Assembly (NCBI GenBank): GCA_963576475.1
Contig: OY754972.1
Span: forward strand, 34,448,556 to 34,512,555
Direction: 5' to 3'
From: Molanna angustata
Lineage: Eukaryota > Arthropoda > Insecta > Trichoptera > Molannidae
Length of the DNA: 64,000 nucleotides
Part shown: positions 42,546 to 54,759 of the stretch, one piece after another
Position numbering within the stretch: the first letter of the stretch is position 1
Layout: each line of letters opens with the position of its first letter
Made by a program: the position numbers and the translations under genes
Notes under the pieces: model-generated
Told to the model about the DNA's origin: nothing
Databases searched by the model: none
Seen by the model: only the letters and a program-made list of their open reading frames with translations

Positions 42546-43542
42546 ATCCAGCTCTCGATTCGTTTAAGAGAATTTTTTTTTTTTTAATGAACCGAAGGTA
42601 GGTATTAATCTAGTCCCGCGTGAGAGAATTGTATGCAGTAGTAGAGTTTTAACACGGTTTTTCCAAAATTGAAGTCAAAAAACACCAACATAGAGGCTTC
42701 GCAGCATATATACCTTCTGTATATGGATTTACTCAGAATTTGGAGTTGAACATTTAGTGTGTCTGTGTGTCCGTCCCCCGTTATAACTTTTGATCCGCTG
42801 AATTCACAGAACCCAAAATTTCAGAATATATAAACAATTATAGACCTACAAAACTTTTATACTCAGAATTTTGAATTTTTGTTTTAGTCAGGGGTTATCA
42901 ACTTTTGAATTTTTACTTTATTTTTCCATATATCTCAAAAACCATAAAAGCTAGAACGCTGAAAATTGGTACAAATATAGACAAATACAAAATCTCAAAT
43001 TAATTTTTTCAAAAAAATTCCAGGGTTTCTCAATCATTTTTTATTATGAAAAATATTTTTTTATGATAAATTTATGAGTTTAACTGCCTATATTTCCATT
43101 TTTTTTCAAATATCGAAAAAATCCGAAATACCCCAACTAGATAATTTAATTTTCTATAAAAAAATTTAACATTATTGTAGTATATTATCTTAAATTTTTA
43201 TAAATATTTTTTATAAAAATTGAATTAAGTGACGACATTGCTTCATACAATTTGTATGACAGTCGCCTATACACAATATCTATGAAGACAATAGTTTGAT
43301 ACTTAATCTCCAAACATACATACAAACCATCATGCTGTTTTCATATTCTGGGTAGGAAAAAAAGACTGACCTCCAACTATCCTATCTTGACATACATACC
43401 TAGGTACATGTATTGTATAGAAAACCAAATATCTTAAAATATTGAATAATTTGCATTTATGGGTTTATAGTTTGGTACTTATTCTTCAAATATACATATT
43501 ATCGCTATCGACAGTTGGATCTCATGTGTTACATGCAACTAG
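42546..43542 (+). mobile_element. Non-autonomous Helitron-type element, copy E
   Basis: Left end TCCAGCTCTCGATTCGTTTAAG is diverged. The GT tract is reduced to GTGTGTCTGTGTGTCC. The internal blocks are conserved, and the right end CTATCGACAGTTGGATCTC, CATGTGTTACATG, CAACTAG then T is intact. Its lack of a long microsatellite shows that the GT tract expands and contracts within the family. Confidence 0.88.
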
Positions 43543-44990
43543 TTTAATTTAACGTATTTGCTACGCAATGTGTAAACATTTTTGCTTTCTCCATATGAAC
43601 GTGTACTATACTAAAATAGAAACTCCTCCGAATAAGGGGCCCGAAGTATTCGCTTCAATAATTCATATATAATACCTATAGATAGGGCTACTGATGAAAT
43701 AATCTATCTTGTCTTAATTCTAAAATTGTATAATTCTGTACCTACTCGATCATAATTTTATTTTTATCTTAATCTATATTCAATCATAATACGTTAAGAT
43801 CAGAGTCGATTATGAAATTATCATTATTTTTTTTAAATTCTTGCAATTAATTACATAGTTCATTTTTGTCTAGTAGATATCTTAACTCTGAATCTTATCT
43901 TAATCCACTATGTAAATGTGTGCCCTTGAATTAATAACGGATATGAACACACGTCTATTTTTTCACCTTCTTGAATTGTCAACTTTCAAAATCCTCCTTA
44001 CATGAAATGTATGTATTTATGATCATGTCAATTTTCCTTAGACTTTTCCATTTCAACCATATCAGCAATGTATAGTATGAACTTGCTTCGTCAGACATTC
44101 ATTATTTATTCTTCCGATATTATTTTGTAGTATTTATTTAAAATTTATAATATCTGATACTTTTATTTTAACGATTGAGACAGCGTTCATACCTACGGTA
44201 TAACTTCATTATTATATGGGTAAAAATTCAAAGATCTATATCTTTTTATATATTATTCCTATTGTGAGGATAACGGTTTTACATTGTTAAGGTTTGTTCA
44301 ACAAAAAAAAATATTATTTATTACAATATCTCATTCGATAATACATTATCGTCTAACATCCTCATTTATTTTATCTACTGTCATAAATAGTTTTACCTAT
44401 CTATCTCATTCATAATATACCTATAAGTCTATTTCATTCATTTTACTTGCATATAGGTAGGTACCAAATACATTTATATTCACATGGATAGGTAGCAAAT
44501 ACATTTTCACAACCATACATTACATTGTTCAGTACTCCTTTTATAATAATCGCAGCTTTGCTGGGCTTCACACGATTAAGTCAGTGATTACAGATCTTAG
44601 TGTAAGAATCATAAAATATGTACATTGCGAAAAATTTGCGACATCAATTTTGTTGTAAACTTAATACAAATAATTTATATAACCTAAGGCCAACGAAGGA
44701 CATCCGAAGTCTCAATTTTAATCCGAAACAAATTAACGAAATAAAGATTTTTTGGAATCATTAATGGAGAAAAGATGATGTTTGTCTCAAATGCCTGGGG
44801 GAAAGTACTAAGCACCAACAGTTCTGTGCAGGGAAATAAATTTACCCAATTAATCAGACGAGAGAGAGAAACAAGTAGCAAATGAAGTTCTAGGACAGTT
44901 CACTGTTTCAAAACTGACCGCGTAGGTTCAGGAGATTGATCATAAGCTTGATTAGGTATACATAGGTACTGCTCGTTATCATATCGCGGG
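43543..44990. other. AT-rich stretch, nothing recognised
   Basis: No coding or repeat homology recognised; GGTAGGTACC motif near 44457. Confidence 0.4.
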
Positions 44991-44995
44991 CGTCA

Positions 44996-45720
44996 AGCCA
45001 GAAGGGGTACAAACAAAATGACTACTTTACAGGAGAGTCAAAGACATATTTATTTCTGTAACGGTTCAATTTAGTAGAGTTTTTTTGGAAAATTTAGCAA
45101 AAATATAGCCTCATCGAGGAGTATTACCTAAATTTCAATAACTAGTAAAGTTCTTATATATTTTGCACATACGCCCCTCTGGCTCGCTAATGTTTCTAGA
45201 TGTGTTCTCGATTTTTGCACAGAAAATTCATAATTATTGTGGGGCGTAATAACAAATTTTCTAAAAAGATACGAATCATAGAGAAAAACATCTGTAACTT
45301 AATTATGAGAAGTATTTAAACGATTTGATAGCGAAATTAAGACAATTAGTCTAAAGCTTCTCAAGCCAGAAGGGCGTATCAGCAAAAATGCGATTTTTCG
45401 TTATTTATGCTTAACGATATCTATAAAAAAATCACGGATTTCCGTTGCGTATTTTTCGAGATATTTCAAAAAATAATTTCGGGTTATATCTATAATAAAA
45501 AGTAAAGACTTTTTGATTCTACATTAATTCTATTGTGCGCGATAGGCCTGTTTTGCCTTGTTAGGGCATTAACTAGCTTATAACTAACCCTTTACTTTAC
45601 TTTTTATTATAGATATAAATTATAATGGAATTTTACCAAATAAAAACATCGTCGATAATTATTATTAATAATTTCGGGCTTATGCTATGGCATAGGTGAA
45701 TTTGTCGAGCCAGAAGGGGG
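44996..45720. repeat. Recurrent AGCCAGAAGGGSGTAT motif, three direct and one inverted copy
   Basis: AGCCAGAAGGGGTAC (44996), AGCCAGAAGGGCGTATC (45364) and AGCCAGAAGGGGGTATG (45708) are direct. ACGCCCCTCTGGCT (45171-45184) is inverted. Spacing of the direct copies is 368 and 344 bp, and sequence in between is not obviously repeated. The GC-rich motif stands out in very AT-rich DNA. Confidence 0.6.
45484..45618. repeat. 135 bp element with perfect 24 bp inverted repeats
   Basis: TTATATCTATAATAAAAAGTAAAG (24 bases, 45484-45507; shown in two parts: TTATATCTATAA, TAAAAAGTAAAG) is exactly complementary to 45595-45618. The 87 bp interior is GC-richer (GGCCTGTTTTGCCTTG). It could be a small MITE; no clear target duplication flanks it. 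Confidence 0.6.
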
Positions 45721-46612
45721 TATGAACATAAGCCGAACACTTTCCCAACGAAAATGCTCCCTGGCTTATGCAGAAACTTAAGAATATAATATAATGTGTT
45801 AGGGTATCTGGTCGTTCTGCTCAGACAGTGGAAGCATTTTTTTTTAATCCACAAAATTATTTACTAACTTAACCAAATTTAATGTAAAATCTCGATAAGG
45901 GTTCTATGGTTCGCCAGAGTTACTAAATTATGTTAATGGATTGATTCAGCGTAATTACTTAGGTTGAGACCAAGGAGAAAATCAATATGTAAAGCAAACT
46001 TTCGCTTGATTCTTTCAATTCTGTCGATATACGTAACATGTGTAACATAATTGTTAATTTCATATTCCTGTAATAATTGGTCTTTATTCATTTTTATTAA
46101 CTATAGTTGTGTACCTACAAGTTTAGTATGCGCCTTCGGCGGGAATATTTATTGATACTAGCCGATACTATGTATATTGCTTTCATTACTAAATCAAAGA
46201 CAATGTTTCTTTTGTAGGTAGGTTAGTAGGTACCTACATATGTATGTTCGTAAGGTTCAAACCGTTAATAACATAAAGCTCTTGTACCTAGAGGATATAC
46301 ATACATATGTACCTAGATGTTATTCCTATAGAGGAGCCATAATTGGATATGAGTTGTCAGCGATGAGTTTGTCTTGTTGGCAAGAATGTCACCCTACCAT
46401 CGGGGAAGGATCAGCGCGAAGACAGTAAAACAAGGATGTTAAAATAAATGAGACGGAATAAATTTTATTACTTAATGAGGTGATTCCTTGTCGCACTGAC
46501 ACGAATTCCATACAACTTACGGTGGCACATTTTTACGCGGAGTCCAAATTATAGACGATGTCGTATGAAACCACTGTCACGTGAATTTATTTTTGTATAC
46601 ATATGTAGGTAC
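45721..46612. other. Intergenic, nothing recognised
   Basis: No coding or RNA gene recognised; several TAGGTAGGT / GGTACCTAC motifs at 46216-46240 and around 46310. Confidence 0.4.
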
Positions 46613-46820
46613 GCCGACCGTCGTGGCACAGTTGGTAAGCCGTTCGGTTTCTGTGCGGGCGTCCTGGGTTCGATTCCCAGCAGAGGAGAAATTTATTTAA
46701 ATTCATTTCTCATGCAAATATTGCTTCTCTGGGCAGGAAAAACTGGTTAGTTGTAAGAAATTTCCATACGGCAATAAACTCGCCACTTGCGCAGGGTGCA
46801 AGAAAGTGTTAATTTTTTTT
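46613..46820 (+). mobile_element. tRNA-derived SINE 'S1', full copy
   Basis: tRNA-like head with box A (TGGCACAGTTGG) and box B (GGTTCGATTCC), ending CCCAGCAGAGGAG. It is followed by a tRNA-unrelated body (CTCTGGGCAGGAAAAACTGG, AATAAACTCGCCACTTGCGC) and a short T-rich end. Box spacing is right for RNA polymerase III promotion. Other copies: 29185-29330 (deleted) and 57516-57722 (minus). Confidence 0.9.
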
Positions 46821-46884
46821 TACATTTTATTTAAATGTTCCTACACTTACCATGGTGGATCTAGTTTACACAAAAAAATAAAAA

Positions 46885-47090
46885 ATGATGCACGACACGT
46901 GCATTTATCCCCACACACCGATTTGTCTCACCTAAAAAAGCACTACATTTAGAATGGGTAATGTGTTTCTTGGGTGAACTATGTGAAATGTAATTTTGCC
47001 TAGTTTATCTGACTCTTACGGGAGACTCGAAAACGACGATGATACAAAAAAGTCGAAGCACTATTCTTAGCCAATGTCTCACAGAAAATT
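46885..47090 (+). repeat. Interspersed repeat 'alpha', copy 3
   Basis: CACACACCGATTTGTCTCACCTAAAAAAGCACTACAT in pieces, TAGAATGGGTAATGTG, CTCTTACGGGAGACTCGAAA and AATGTCTCACAG match the copies at 14257 and 61261. Confidence 0.65.
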
Positions 47091-49015
47091 CATATTACAC
47101 ACTGTTTTAAATTTATTGATTTACATGGTACCCATAAGCAGAACGGGTGGTGGTGGTGGGGGAAGAACGGTACCAGTAGCGGATTGCTTATAGAAGCCGA
47201 AAACCTTGGCTTGCCTCTAAATATAAATATAAAAGATATACCTACCAATAATCACAGGTTTCAAAAACTGTCTTAAAGAAAAAAATATTACATTAAAGAC
47301 CTATTTTTTTTACTAGGTACATGTAAGTAGGTATCTTCTACAAGATTGGAAATTGAAACGTAAATATGATCCCTTTCAGGGCTAAAATATGTCAATATTT
47401 ATTTATCTTTTATCACACCTTATTTATAATGACAACAATAAGTAGATTACTATAATTGTAACTTTTTTTTATTTAGACGAAAAAAAAACTGCTGCCCAAC
47501 TAGGAAATCCTGTTCTAGGGCTAGCAGTTTACAATTTTTATTGACAATTATATGCAATTATGAACCAAGAGATTGTTCCCGTTCCATATTGTTTTGGCAT
47601 GTGATTTAAATTTTTTTGAAGGCCACTAAAATGATCAACGATGAACCTATGCTAAAAACGTTGAATTTTCAACTTCAATTCCCCATTTTCTTTCAGGGTT
47701 TTCCTATTCTGAAGGATCTAGGTACGTCTCTGATAGTACCCACCAACTATTTATTTTACATTTTGTACATAATATAAACAAATGTCAAAAAAAAATTAAA
47801 TGAAAAAGTTTAGAAGAAGCCCGCAGTGGATCGAACATGGCTAAGAAAAAAAAATAATGAATTATACATGAATAAAATAACGCAACAGTTAAAAATCGTA
47901 AATGTCAAATTGTCATAGTTAAGGGTGGCGTTTTATTTGAGGGATTCTTGAAATTTTGCACCCAAAAATGAATTGGACAAATTATAAAATCAGCCACAGA
48001 ACCTACCTACATGCTATCCCATACGTCCAATCTTCTTGCCTTTTATGCTTAAACAAAGTATATTATAGCAAAATGCCAATGTACCTATTGACAATGTGCA
48101 TAGTGTGCAGTATGCATTTCTTCATGACGCCCATTGAAAAATCTTTTATTAAAATACCAAAATCATAACTCTGCACAGTGGAGAGTAAAAAATACTAACG
48201 AAGCGTTGCCCAAGCCCATAAAGTGATAACGTAAATCAGTACATCGACCTTGCTCTCGACATTCTATTTCAATCAATGTTTAAAACCTACCTATCTGCTG
48301 CCTGATTCACCATTCTTAGTCCCAAGCATAGGTATATCCGAGATTGGGATTGAAATCGACCATAGTGTAGGTGTTGATTTTCCAGTTAATCTTATGAAAG
48401 ATCTATGTATGTATATCTGCTGAATTAATGAAAATTACTATGACATGATGAAATAGGTTAGTTTTCCTTAATAAATCGACTAGATAAAATATTATTTACT
48501 TAATTCTGTAATACTTAATCATTTTGTTCTTAAACAATAATTTCCTCTCTTGTTATTGTATTAGTAACTGAATGTTTGTAGGTACTATATAATGAAATAA
48601 CACTTGTGCATAGGATAATGGTAGCAGCTGTATTTGTGTATTTGATATTACATAATATCTCCCTCTAGTCTTGATTTATGACTTAATGTTGTCTGTTCCT
48701 ACTTGGAATATTATTATCTCCTATCCTCTCCTACCATCGTCCTCTTCCTGGCACAACAATAGTCTCTAAACCCATGTTTTGTCTGATTAGGAAATCAACA
48801 AATCTGTTAGTACAATGTTAATGAACACTTAAAATGTTTCTGAAAGGAATCAATAAATCTACCAACCAATGTCTCACAAGTTGTTATTAAATTCAATTCG
48901 TGTAATAAATTTACTTAGTTGATTGATTGTTATTGGTAAAAGTCGATTGAAAAAGAGTTATAATAATATTTTAATATAAAACAAAACACAATTATGTGAG
49001 TGTTGTATTCTTTTT
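47091..49015. other. AT-rich stretch; beta relic at about 48200-48240
   Basis: TTGCCCAAGCCCATAAAGTGATAACG (about 48207-48232) is the inverse of the GTGATCACTTTATGCGCTTGCGC block of repeat beta. Otherwise nothing is recognised. GTTTTGGCATGTG at 47590 echoes 29575. Confidence 0.35.
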
Positions 49016-49019
49016 TCAA

Positions 49020-49265
49020 AAGATGGGCGATCTGTGTTGCAGGAGTCAGTCCTGGGATAAGAATGTCTAGTTTTCATCCAACTCTTTGATGAACCCGTAG
49101 AAATTCCACGTATCGCTCTTCTTTCTCATCATCGTTCTGATTCCATTTCTACACGTTTCCTGCAATAGCGCTTTCTTTGACTGCTCCACCTCACGATCTT
49201 CGTATTAGGGATTCTATCTCGAATATTTTTCCCAAGATGGGTCTCAAAGTTCTCATCTCTGAGGA
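49020..49265 (-). pseudogene. RTE-like LINE 3' fragment
   Basis: On minus: MRTLRPILGKNIRDRIPNTK, IVRW, then a run of charged residues. The LR.I.GK..RDR..N pattern matches RTE-like C-termini such as that at 53455. Heavily decayed. Confidence 0.4.
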
Positions 49266-50173
49266 GAGTAAAAACATGTATTCTGTATGTCAACTGAAAG
49301 TTGTTAATATAAGAAAGGTTAACTCTCCTTAGTAAGTCGAACCGATGACTTCAAACTTAAATTTATGCGTGACACAAGGAATATCCATGTGATAAAGAAA
49401 ATAATCTATGCATGTTTTATCCTTTGCATTCATGCTATTTGCTCTTATTGCCAATTCTCGCGACCATCTCCAAGGGTTCACAATTTCATAAGTTTTGTAT
49501 GTATTTTTTTAACCATTCTATACAGAAATTTATGGAATATTAAATATATGTACCTACTTTCCTAAAAATAGCGAGAAAAAACACAAAAAATATATTGAAT
49601 TAAAAGCTAAGAACAATATAGATTTTTTCGAAATTTATAAGAAGAAAAAGGATTAAAATTAACATCTTTGACCAACTCTAAATAAAGTTCATATTTTCAC
49701 ATATAAACCTCGAAATAATTTTGATTATGCGCTATAAAATATACATAATGTAGTTCACTTTTGAAGTTGAAGACATGACGAGTCTATTACGACAATTTAA
49801 TATGAATAACAAGCCTGAAATACTACTTTGAAATCTGAAATTGACACTGAGAGACAGGAAAAAAAGTTAAATTTTATCACATTGTATTAAAAGTTGGCCG
49901 GATCTTCCAAAGAATTTGCATTATAAAGACGAAAAGTTTTTAAATGATATGAAATATGGAAAGTTTCTTCCAGAATCTCTAGATCTGCCTATGTCTCTCT
50001 TTTGAATTTAATACAACGCGAACAAAATAATAAGAATATTACATTCATATTAAATAAAAATAAATTGATGTAGGTACTTACCAAGTTAAGATTTCAATTT
50101 AGCCAAAAGTAAAATTGAGTTCAAACAACTTTTGAAAAGTCATATACTTAATTATATTTAATGTGATAATTTT
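49266..50173. other. AT-rich stretch, nothing recognised
   Basis: No coding or repeat homology recognised. Confidence 0.4.
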
Positions 50174-51695
50174 TGCTACATCCACCACCATCAGCTCTGC
50201 ATATGGGGACTGTAAACGGCCCCTTCACAGAACCCTAAGTGAGTCACAATAAAAAAATGAATTGCACGAAAAGTAGCTCATGTAGCTCTCTAGATTAGCA
50301 ATCTCTGCACCGTAGTGCAAAAGAACAATCGACAAATGTGAATGGAAGATTCACATCCGTGGACTGTCATTGACTTCAGATTAAAGCGCCCTTGATGTGA
50401 CCACGGTTGTCACTAAACCGCGCTTTATAAATTTCCTTATTATTATTAGATCTTTTTGACTGAGAAACATCAGGTGTATGACCAAGATCTCTGTAAAAAA
50501 ATAACCTACTGGGAATTTAACAATATCGAGGCACGAAGATTATGACAAAACTTCTTTAAGGCTTTCAAATCGTTCTTCGAGATCACAAATTCCGACCTTG
50601 AAGAGGCCCACGGACAGCAGCGAGGAGCTTCCATCTATAAGAGAACATCATTGGGTGGCAACAATCTCACAGGATATGTCTCGAATAGGATATGTCCGGA
50701 TATTGACAGAATTGACACGAGACAGAGGAGGCAATTTTAAATCGGTGAAGATAACTCTTAAAATTTCCGTGTCCTGTGAAAAATTAAGATGTCCAAAAGT
50801 TGGAGACAACCCAGGAAGATTTTAGTCGATTCCTGAAGTCAGGAAAAAATTAAAACCATATTCTACCCACTGAGCAAGCCGTCCAACGTGACTGCCAGAT
50901 TTTCTGTAAATTTTCGAAAACACTTCTTTAAAAACACTCGGCCCTCTGGTGGAAAAAGAAGAACATTTCCAATTATTACAGAAGAACGGCCGCGCATAAA
51001 ATTGAATATAGCACCTCTACGCTGCATTTCCAGATTTACCGGGTGTCATGCCCGTCAATAATGGCAATGTTTCTGTAGGACTTGTTCCATATGCTTTGAA
51101 TAAATCAATAAGAGCTAATCTTTGGCCTGAGAGCAAAATTCTTCGTATGTGTTGAAGCTCACAAGCATGATACCAACAGCCAGCTACATAACTAGCAATG
51201 CCGAGGTAAACTGCATTATATAAAAGACAAGAGACTTAAAACTGAAACCCAAGTTTGCCTTGGCGATGTGTGAGATCTTTAAAAAAAGCTGACTTAGATT
51301 TGTCGACACATCGTGCATGATTTTTAAAACTCGGTCCTCTTTCCAGAATACCTCCTAAGCAAATGACCTAATCCCGAAAACTCACTTTAGTTTCTAAGAA
51401 CTTAATAGACGGCTGTCTATTAAGAGGGGCTTTGAACACCAAGCCATATGTCTTATTAGGAGCGAAGCAATGTTTATTTTTTATGCCCAGTCAGAAACTA
51501 AAGATAGAGCTTGAGTAGTAGCTGAGTTCTCAACAAATCTTCAAGAGTTGCCACGAACGAGAATGTACGCATCATCGACATACGCTTGAATTGAACAATT
51601 ACTGGAGAGATGAAGATCCAGCAAATCATCAAAAAGAATGTTCCAGAGAAGTGGACCGAAAATAGAATCCTGAGGATATCCAATGCTTACCTGTC
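50174..51695 (-). pseudogene. R1-like LINE: RT palm to 3' UTR, decayed
   Basis: On minus from about 51690: GYPQDSIFGPLLWNILFDDL, CSIQAYVDDAYILVRGNS (motif C as YVDD), LSLVSDWA, then further fragments and a C-terminal piece near 50600, followed by a 3' UTR to 50174. The PQGS..GPLLWN..FDDLL and A(Y)xDDA..LVRGNS signatures are typical of the R1 clade. Several stops and frameshifts. The 3' UTR is interrupted by a 70 bp insert at 50381. The shorter relative lies at 24997-25380. Confidence 0.75.
50381..50450. mobile_element. 70 bp nested insert with stem-loops and (TTA)n end
   Basis: Absent from the paralogue (TTTCAGATCTTTTT near 25202) and present here between CTTCAGA and TCTTTTTG; AGA is duplicated. 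Contains TAAAGCGC / GCGCTTTA and GTGAC / GTCAC inverted pairs and ends CCTTATTATTATT. It is likely the 3' tip of a LINE or SINE. Confidence 0.55.
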
Positions 51696-51814
51696 GCGTA
51701 TGCAATAATTGTCCTACATCTAATAGAATACATTTTAGATTAAATAATTTAATAATATTTCATATAAAAATCCGACTTCAAAATGAATATGTGTCAAGAT
51801 AGAAATAATGTAGC

Positions 51815-51866
51815 GTCCGGTTCTCTTTGGTTACCCCATGAGGGACATGACATGTTGGTATTTTTT
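51815..51866 (+). mobile_element. RTE-like LINE, 3' tip
   Basis: GCGTCCGGTTCTCTTTGGTTACC, then CCATGAGGGACATGACATG and TTGGTAT match the 3' end of the element at 12978-14178 (GCGTTCGGTTCTCTCTGCC, CGCAAGGGACATGGCGTG, ATGGTATG). Confidence 0.65.
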
Positions 51867-52494
51867 TAGTAATATTATCTTTCATAAAATTCGCAAATAT
51901 AATAATTCACAAATTGATGTGTTTTCTTATTTCTCATGATTATTAAGTGGTACGATTTCGTACCATAACGTTAATAATTAGGTATTTGAGAGTAAGAGTC
52001 ATAATTATGAAGGGGTAAAAATAGTACAGGTAAGTTTTTAATAATATAATTGCTATATACATACATGGGTACCTACCTACTTATTTATATAATTTCATAT
52101 ATGAAAATTTGTTTATTTCCTGCACCAATTTGTTTACAACATCAGGTTCAGATTATCAAAAAAGTTAGCAGCAAGTAGCTCTGATTGTAAGTTAAACAAT
52201 AATTCAAATTAAGCCGACTAACGACTTTGTTTTTGTTTCCAAAAGTCTAGGACGGGTCAGACTAGGCCTATGTAAGTTAGCCCGGCCCGGTCTAAGGAAA
52301 CGGTTCGATACTAGGGTTGGGCCTAACAGCTACAAGGGTGAAGGTTTTTAACACTGTTAGCCGGAAGTAATCTGCTCATCTGGTACGAATCAGGACGGTT
52401 GGTCTCTTGATAAATATTTACCCACCCTCGCCGGATTAACTCTTTCGTCTATGATTTGTTATCCAGTTATGTACCTTCACCCTATAAATCTGGA
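51867..52494. other. Intergenic; GC-rich patch at 52250-52440
   Basis: 52250-52440 is clearly GC-richer (TTAGCCCGGCCCGGTCTAAGG) than the neighbourhood but shows no readable similarity. Otherwise nothing. Confidence 0.35.
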
Positions 52495-52855
52495 TGCATG
52501 CAAGCGAGACCTGGATACTGTACATGGCAGAAGTCGCAAGAAAGCAGAACAAATTCAGTTGAATGACAATGTATGACAAGAAAAATGAAGACAAAAAGAA
52601 ATAATGTAAGATAAAGAGTGATGTCATTGGTAGAATGAAAGTTAACACGCTGAGATTGTTTGGCCACTAGAGAAGAATGAATAAAGAAAGACCAACTCAG
52701 AAAGTAAATAGAACCGATAGGAATGGAACAAGAGGTTGGAGATGTCCTAGAAAATGGTGGCACGATCATGTAAACGACATCTTGAAAGAGGAATATGTGA
52801 TAACCTTAAATAACAGACGAATACGTATGAGACGATGCATAAATGTAAACAAGAT
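52495..52855 (+). pseudogene. RTE-like LINE 3' coding fragment
   Basis: Across frames: MKVNTLRLFGH, RMNKERPTQKVNRTDRNGTR, KWWHDHVNDILKEEY and NNRRIRMRRCINVNK, aligning with 13300-13060 on the opposite strand. Right after it, ATCGACAGTTGGAA and CAGCTAGTAG (52855-52893) look like a ruined Helitron right end. Confidence 0.7.
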
Positions 52856-52893
52856 CGACAGTTGGAACTTGGAACTCATGCAGCTAGTAGATT

Positions 52894-53454
52894 CCCATAT
52901 ATTTCGTTAAGTTAAAAATTGTACTTTCTCAATAATAACAAAAAAATCCGTCTGAATAGTGCGTTCTCCATGTTTAGCATCTCCATGTTTTCATTGATTT
53001 AAGAGACGATAATAAACATCGAAAACTTTTAGCGGATGTCTATAACTAGATTAATCTCCACGTATTATTAAAAGATTTTTATTCCTTTCCATTTTCGCTT
53101 TTGGTTGTAGGTAATTAAATTACTTTTCTTAGATATTTCAATTTCCTTTTATATCATTAATGATTTTTACTTTGCGCCAAAAAATTCACGATAGTACCAA
53201 TAAGAAACTTTTTGGTTTAATATATCGTACCGTGATCTTTGGATTAGGTAGAGAAAAGTGGCTGTCAATTTTTTAATCTCGCAATCATTCATTTTGTCAC
53301 TCTTTATAAAATAACTGTTTTATATTTCATAAAATAAATCTGTCCTTGCAACAAGTACACAAACAATTGAAATTCATAAAATTAATCGTTTATCGTATGA
53401 ATATTCATAATTTCATTATAATTTCAAAAAATAAATAAAAAACCCCTTCGAACC
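52894..53454. other. AT-rich stretch, nothing recognised
   Basis: No coding or repeat homology recognised. Confidence 0.4.
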
Positions 53455-53770
53455 AATGAAATGAAGGTACTCAGAAGCATCGCTGGCAAAACCCTTCGTG
53501 ATAGAGTACGGAAAACAGAGATCCGAAGGATGTGCGAAGTTGAGGATATCGTAAGATGGGGTCGACAGAGAAGAAGTTCCTGGAACGAACACGTTTCAAG
53601 AATGACAAACTCATGAACTCAGGAATAATGTTCCCCAAGAAAGCAGACTTCCAGGACTTTCTCCCAATAAATGTAAGGACAAGTGGTAGTCAACATCACA
53701 GGAGGGAAGCTGACGCAGGAAATAAACAGGCCAACAAGCCTTAAAAGAGAGGAAGAAGAAGAAAAATAAA
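53455..53770 (+). pseudogene. RTE-like LINE 3' end
   Basis: MKVLRSIAGKTLRDRVRKTE, IRRMCEVEDIVRWGRQRRSS, WNEHVSRMTN and, at the end, a KREEEEEK-type GAA tail (GAGAGGAAGAAGAAG near 53750). One of the better preserved C-termini of this subfamily. Confidence 0.7.
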
Positions 53771-54759
53771 TAAGAACCAAAACAATCTAATGTGTAATTG
53801 AAGCAATGAGAATTGGCTAAAATAGAAGTGTGTGGTTCTCAAATTATTCTGCCTACCCTCACCAGGGACATGCTATTATATTTATTTAAATTGAATTAAT
53901 TTAACTAGAGTAAAATTTAAATGTACTGTTCTCCATCCAACACCACCTGCTCTGTTTTTGGAAATAAATAACGGTCTCTTACAAAGCTATGAAATAACAT
54001 ACGAAGAATATTTGAAGAACCCGGATAACTCTAAAACACATATTGTAGACACTGCAAGTGATAAAAAAGAGCGGATTATAAACAAAAAGTAGGAAGTCTT
54101 GATGTAGCTTTTATTTGTATGTAGGTATTTTTCAGACAATGTTATCATTAAATATAAGTAAAATTGGTATCTTGGTTTGATTCAAACATTTAAATCAAGC
54201 TACGCCGCAATATTTCATGTTTAGGATTTCAACAACATTAAATCTTGTCCCAAGCAATTTGCTTAGAATATCATTTAATATTTCCTTTTGAATGTCAGCA
54301 ATGTTAACAGATTATGAAACACATACAAAATATTAACAACATTAAATTACCAAAGAAAGGGAAATGTATTGAAATGAAGGTCGATTGTGTTATTCAATTT
54401 AAGATACTATCCAAAGTTGTTAGAGTGAACATTATCTTATATGAATGTCCCATATAAAAAAGGGATATTAACTTTTTTTTAATTTATAGTACCTATGTAT
54501 GTACCTAATAATAATAATACAAATAGGTGATGAGAAAGGAATTTTCAAGGCAATTCTCTCAGTCCTGTGTTGATTTTGATTAGCGATGAACCCTCTTTCA
54601 AATATTTTAAATAATACCAAATGTGAATTCGTACAAAATAACGTTAGCAGCTAAAGTCCATCTGAAGTTGTTTACTGGAAACGAATGAGAACTTAATCAA
54701 TTATTTCAAACAACAACAGATTACAGCAATGTCATGCAAACAAAGAATGTCCACAAACA
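53771..54759. other. AT-rich stretch, nothing recognised
   Basis: No coding or repeat homology recognised; AATAATAATAC run near 54510. Confidence 0.4.

Noticed and set aside
52855..52893. Helitron right end (ATCGACAGTTGGA ... CAGCTAGTAG)
   Set aside because: Too short and altered to call as a separate element; mentioned only as a possible relic.
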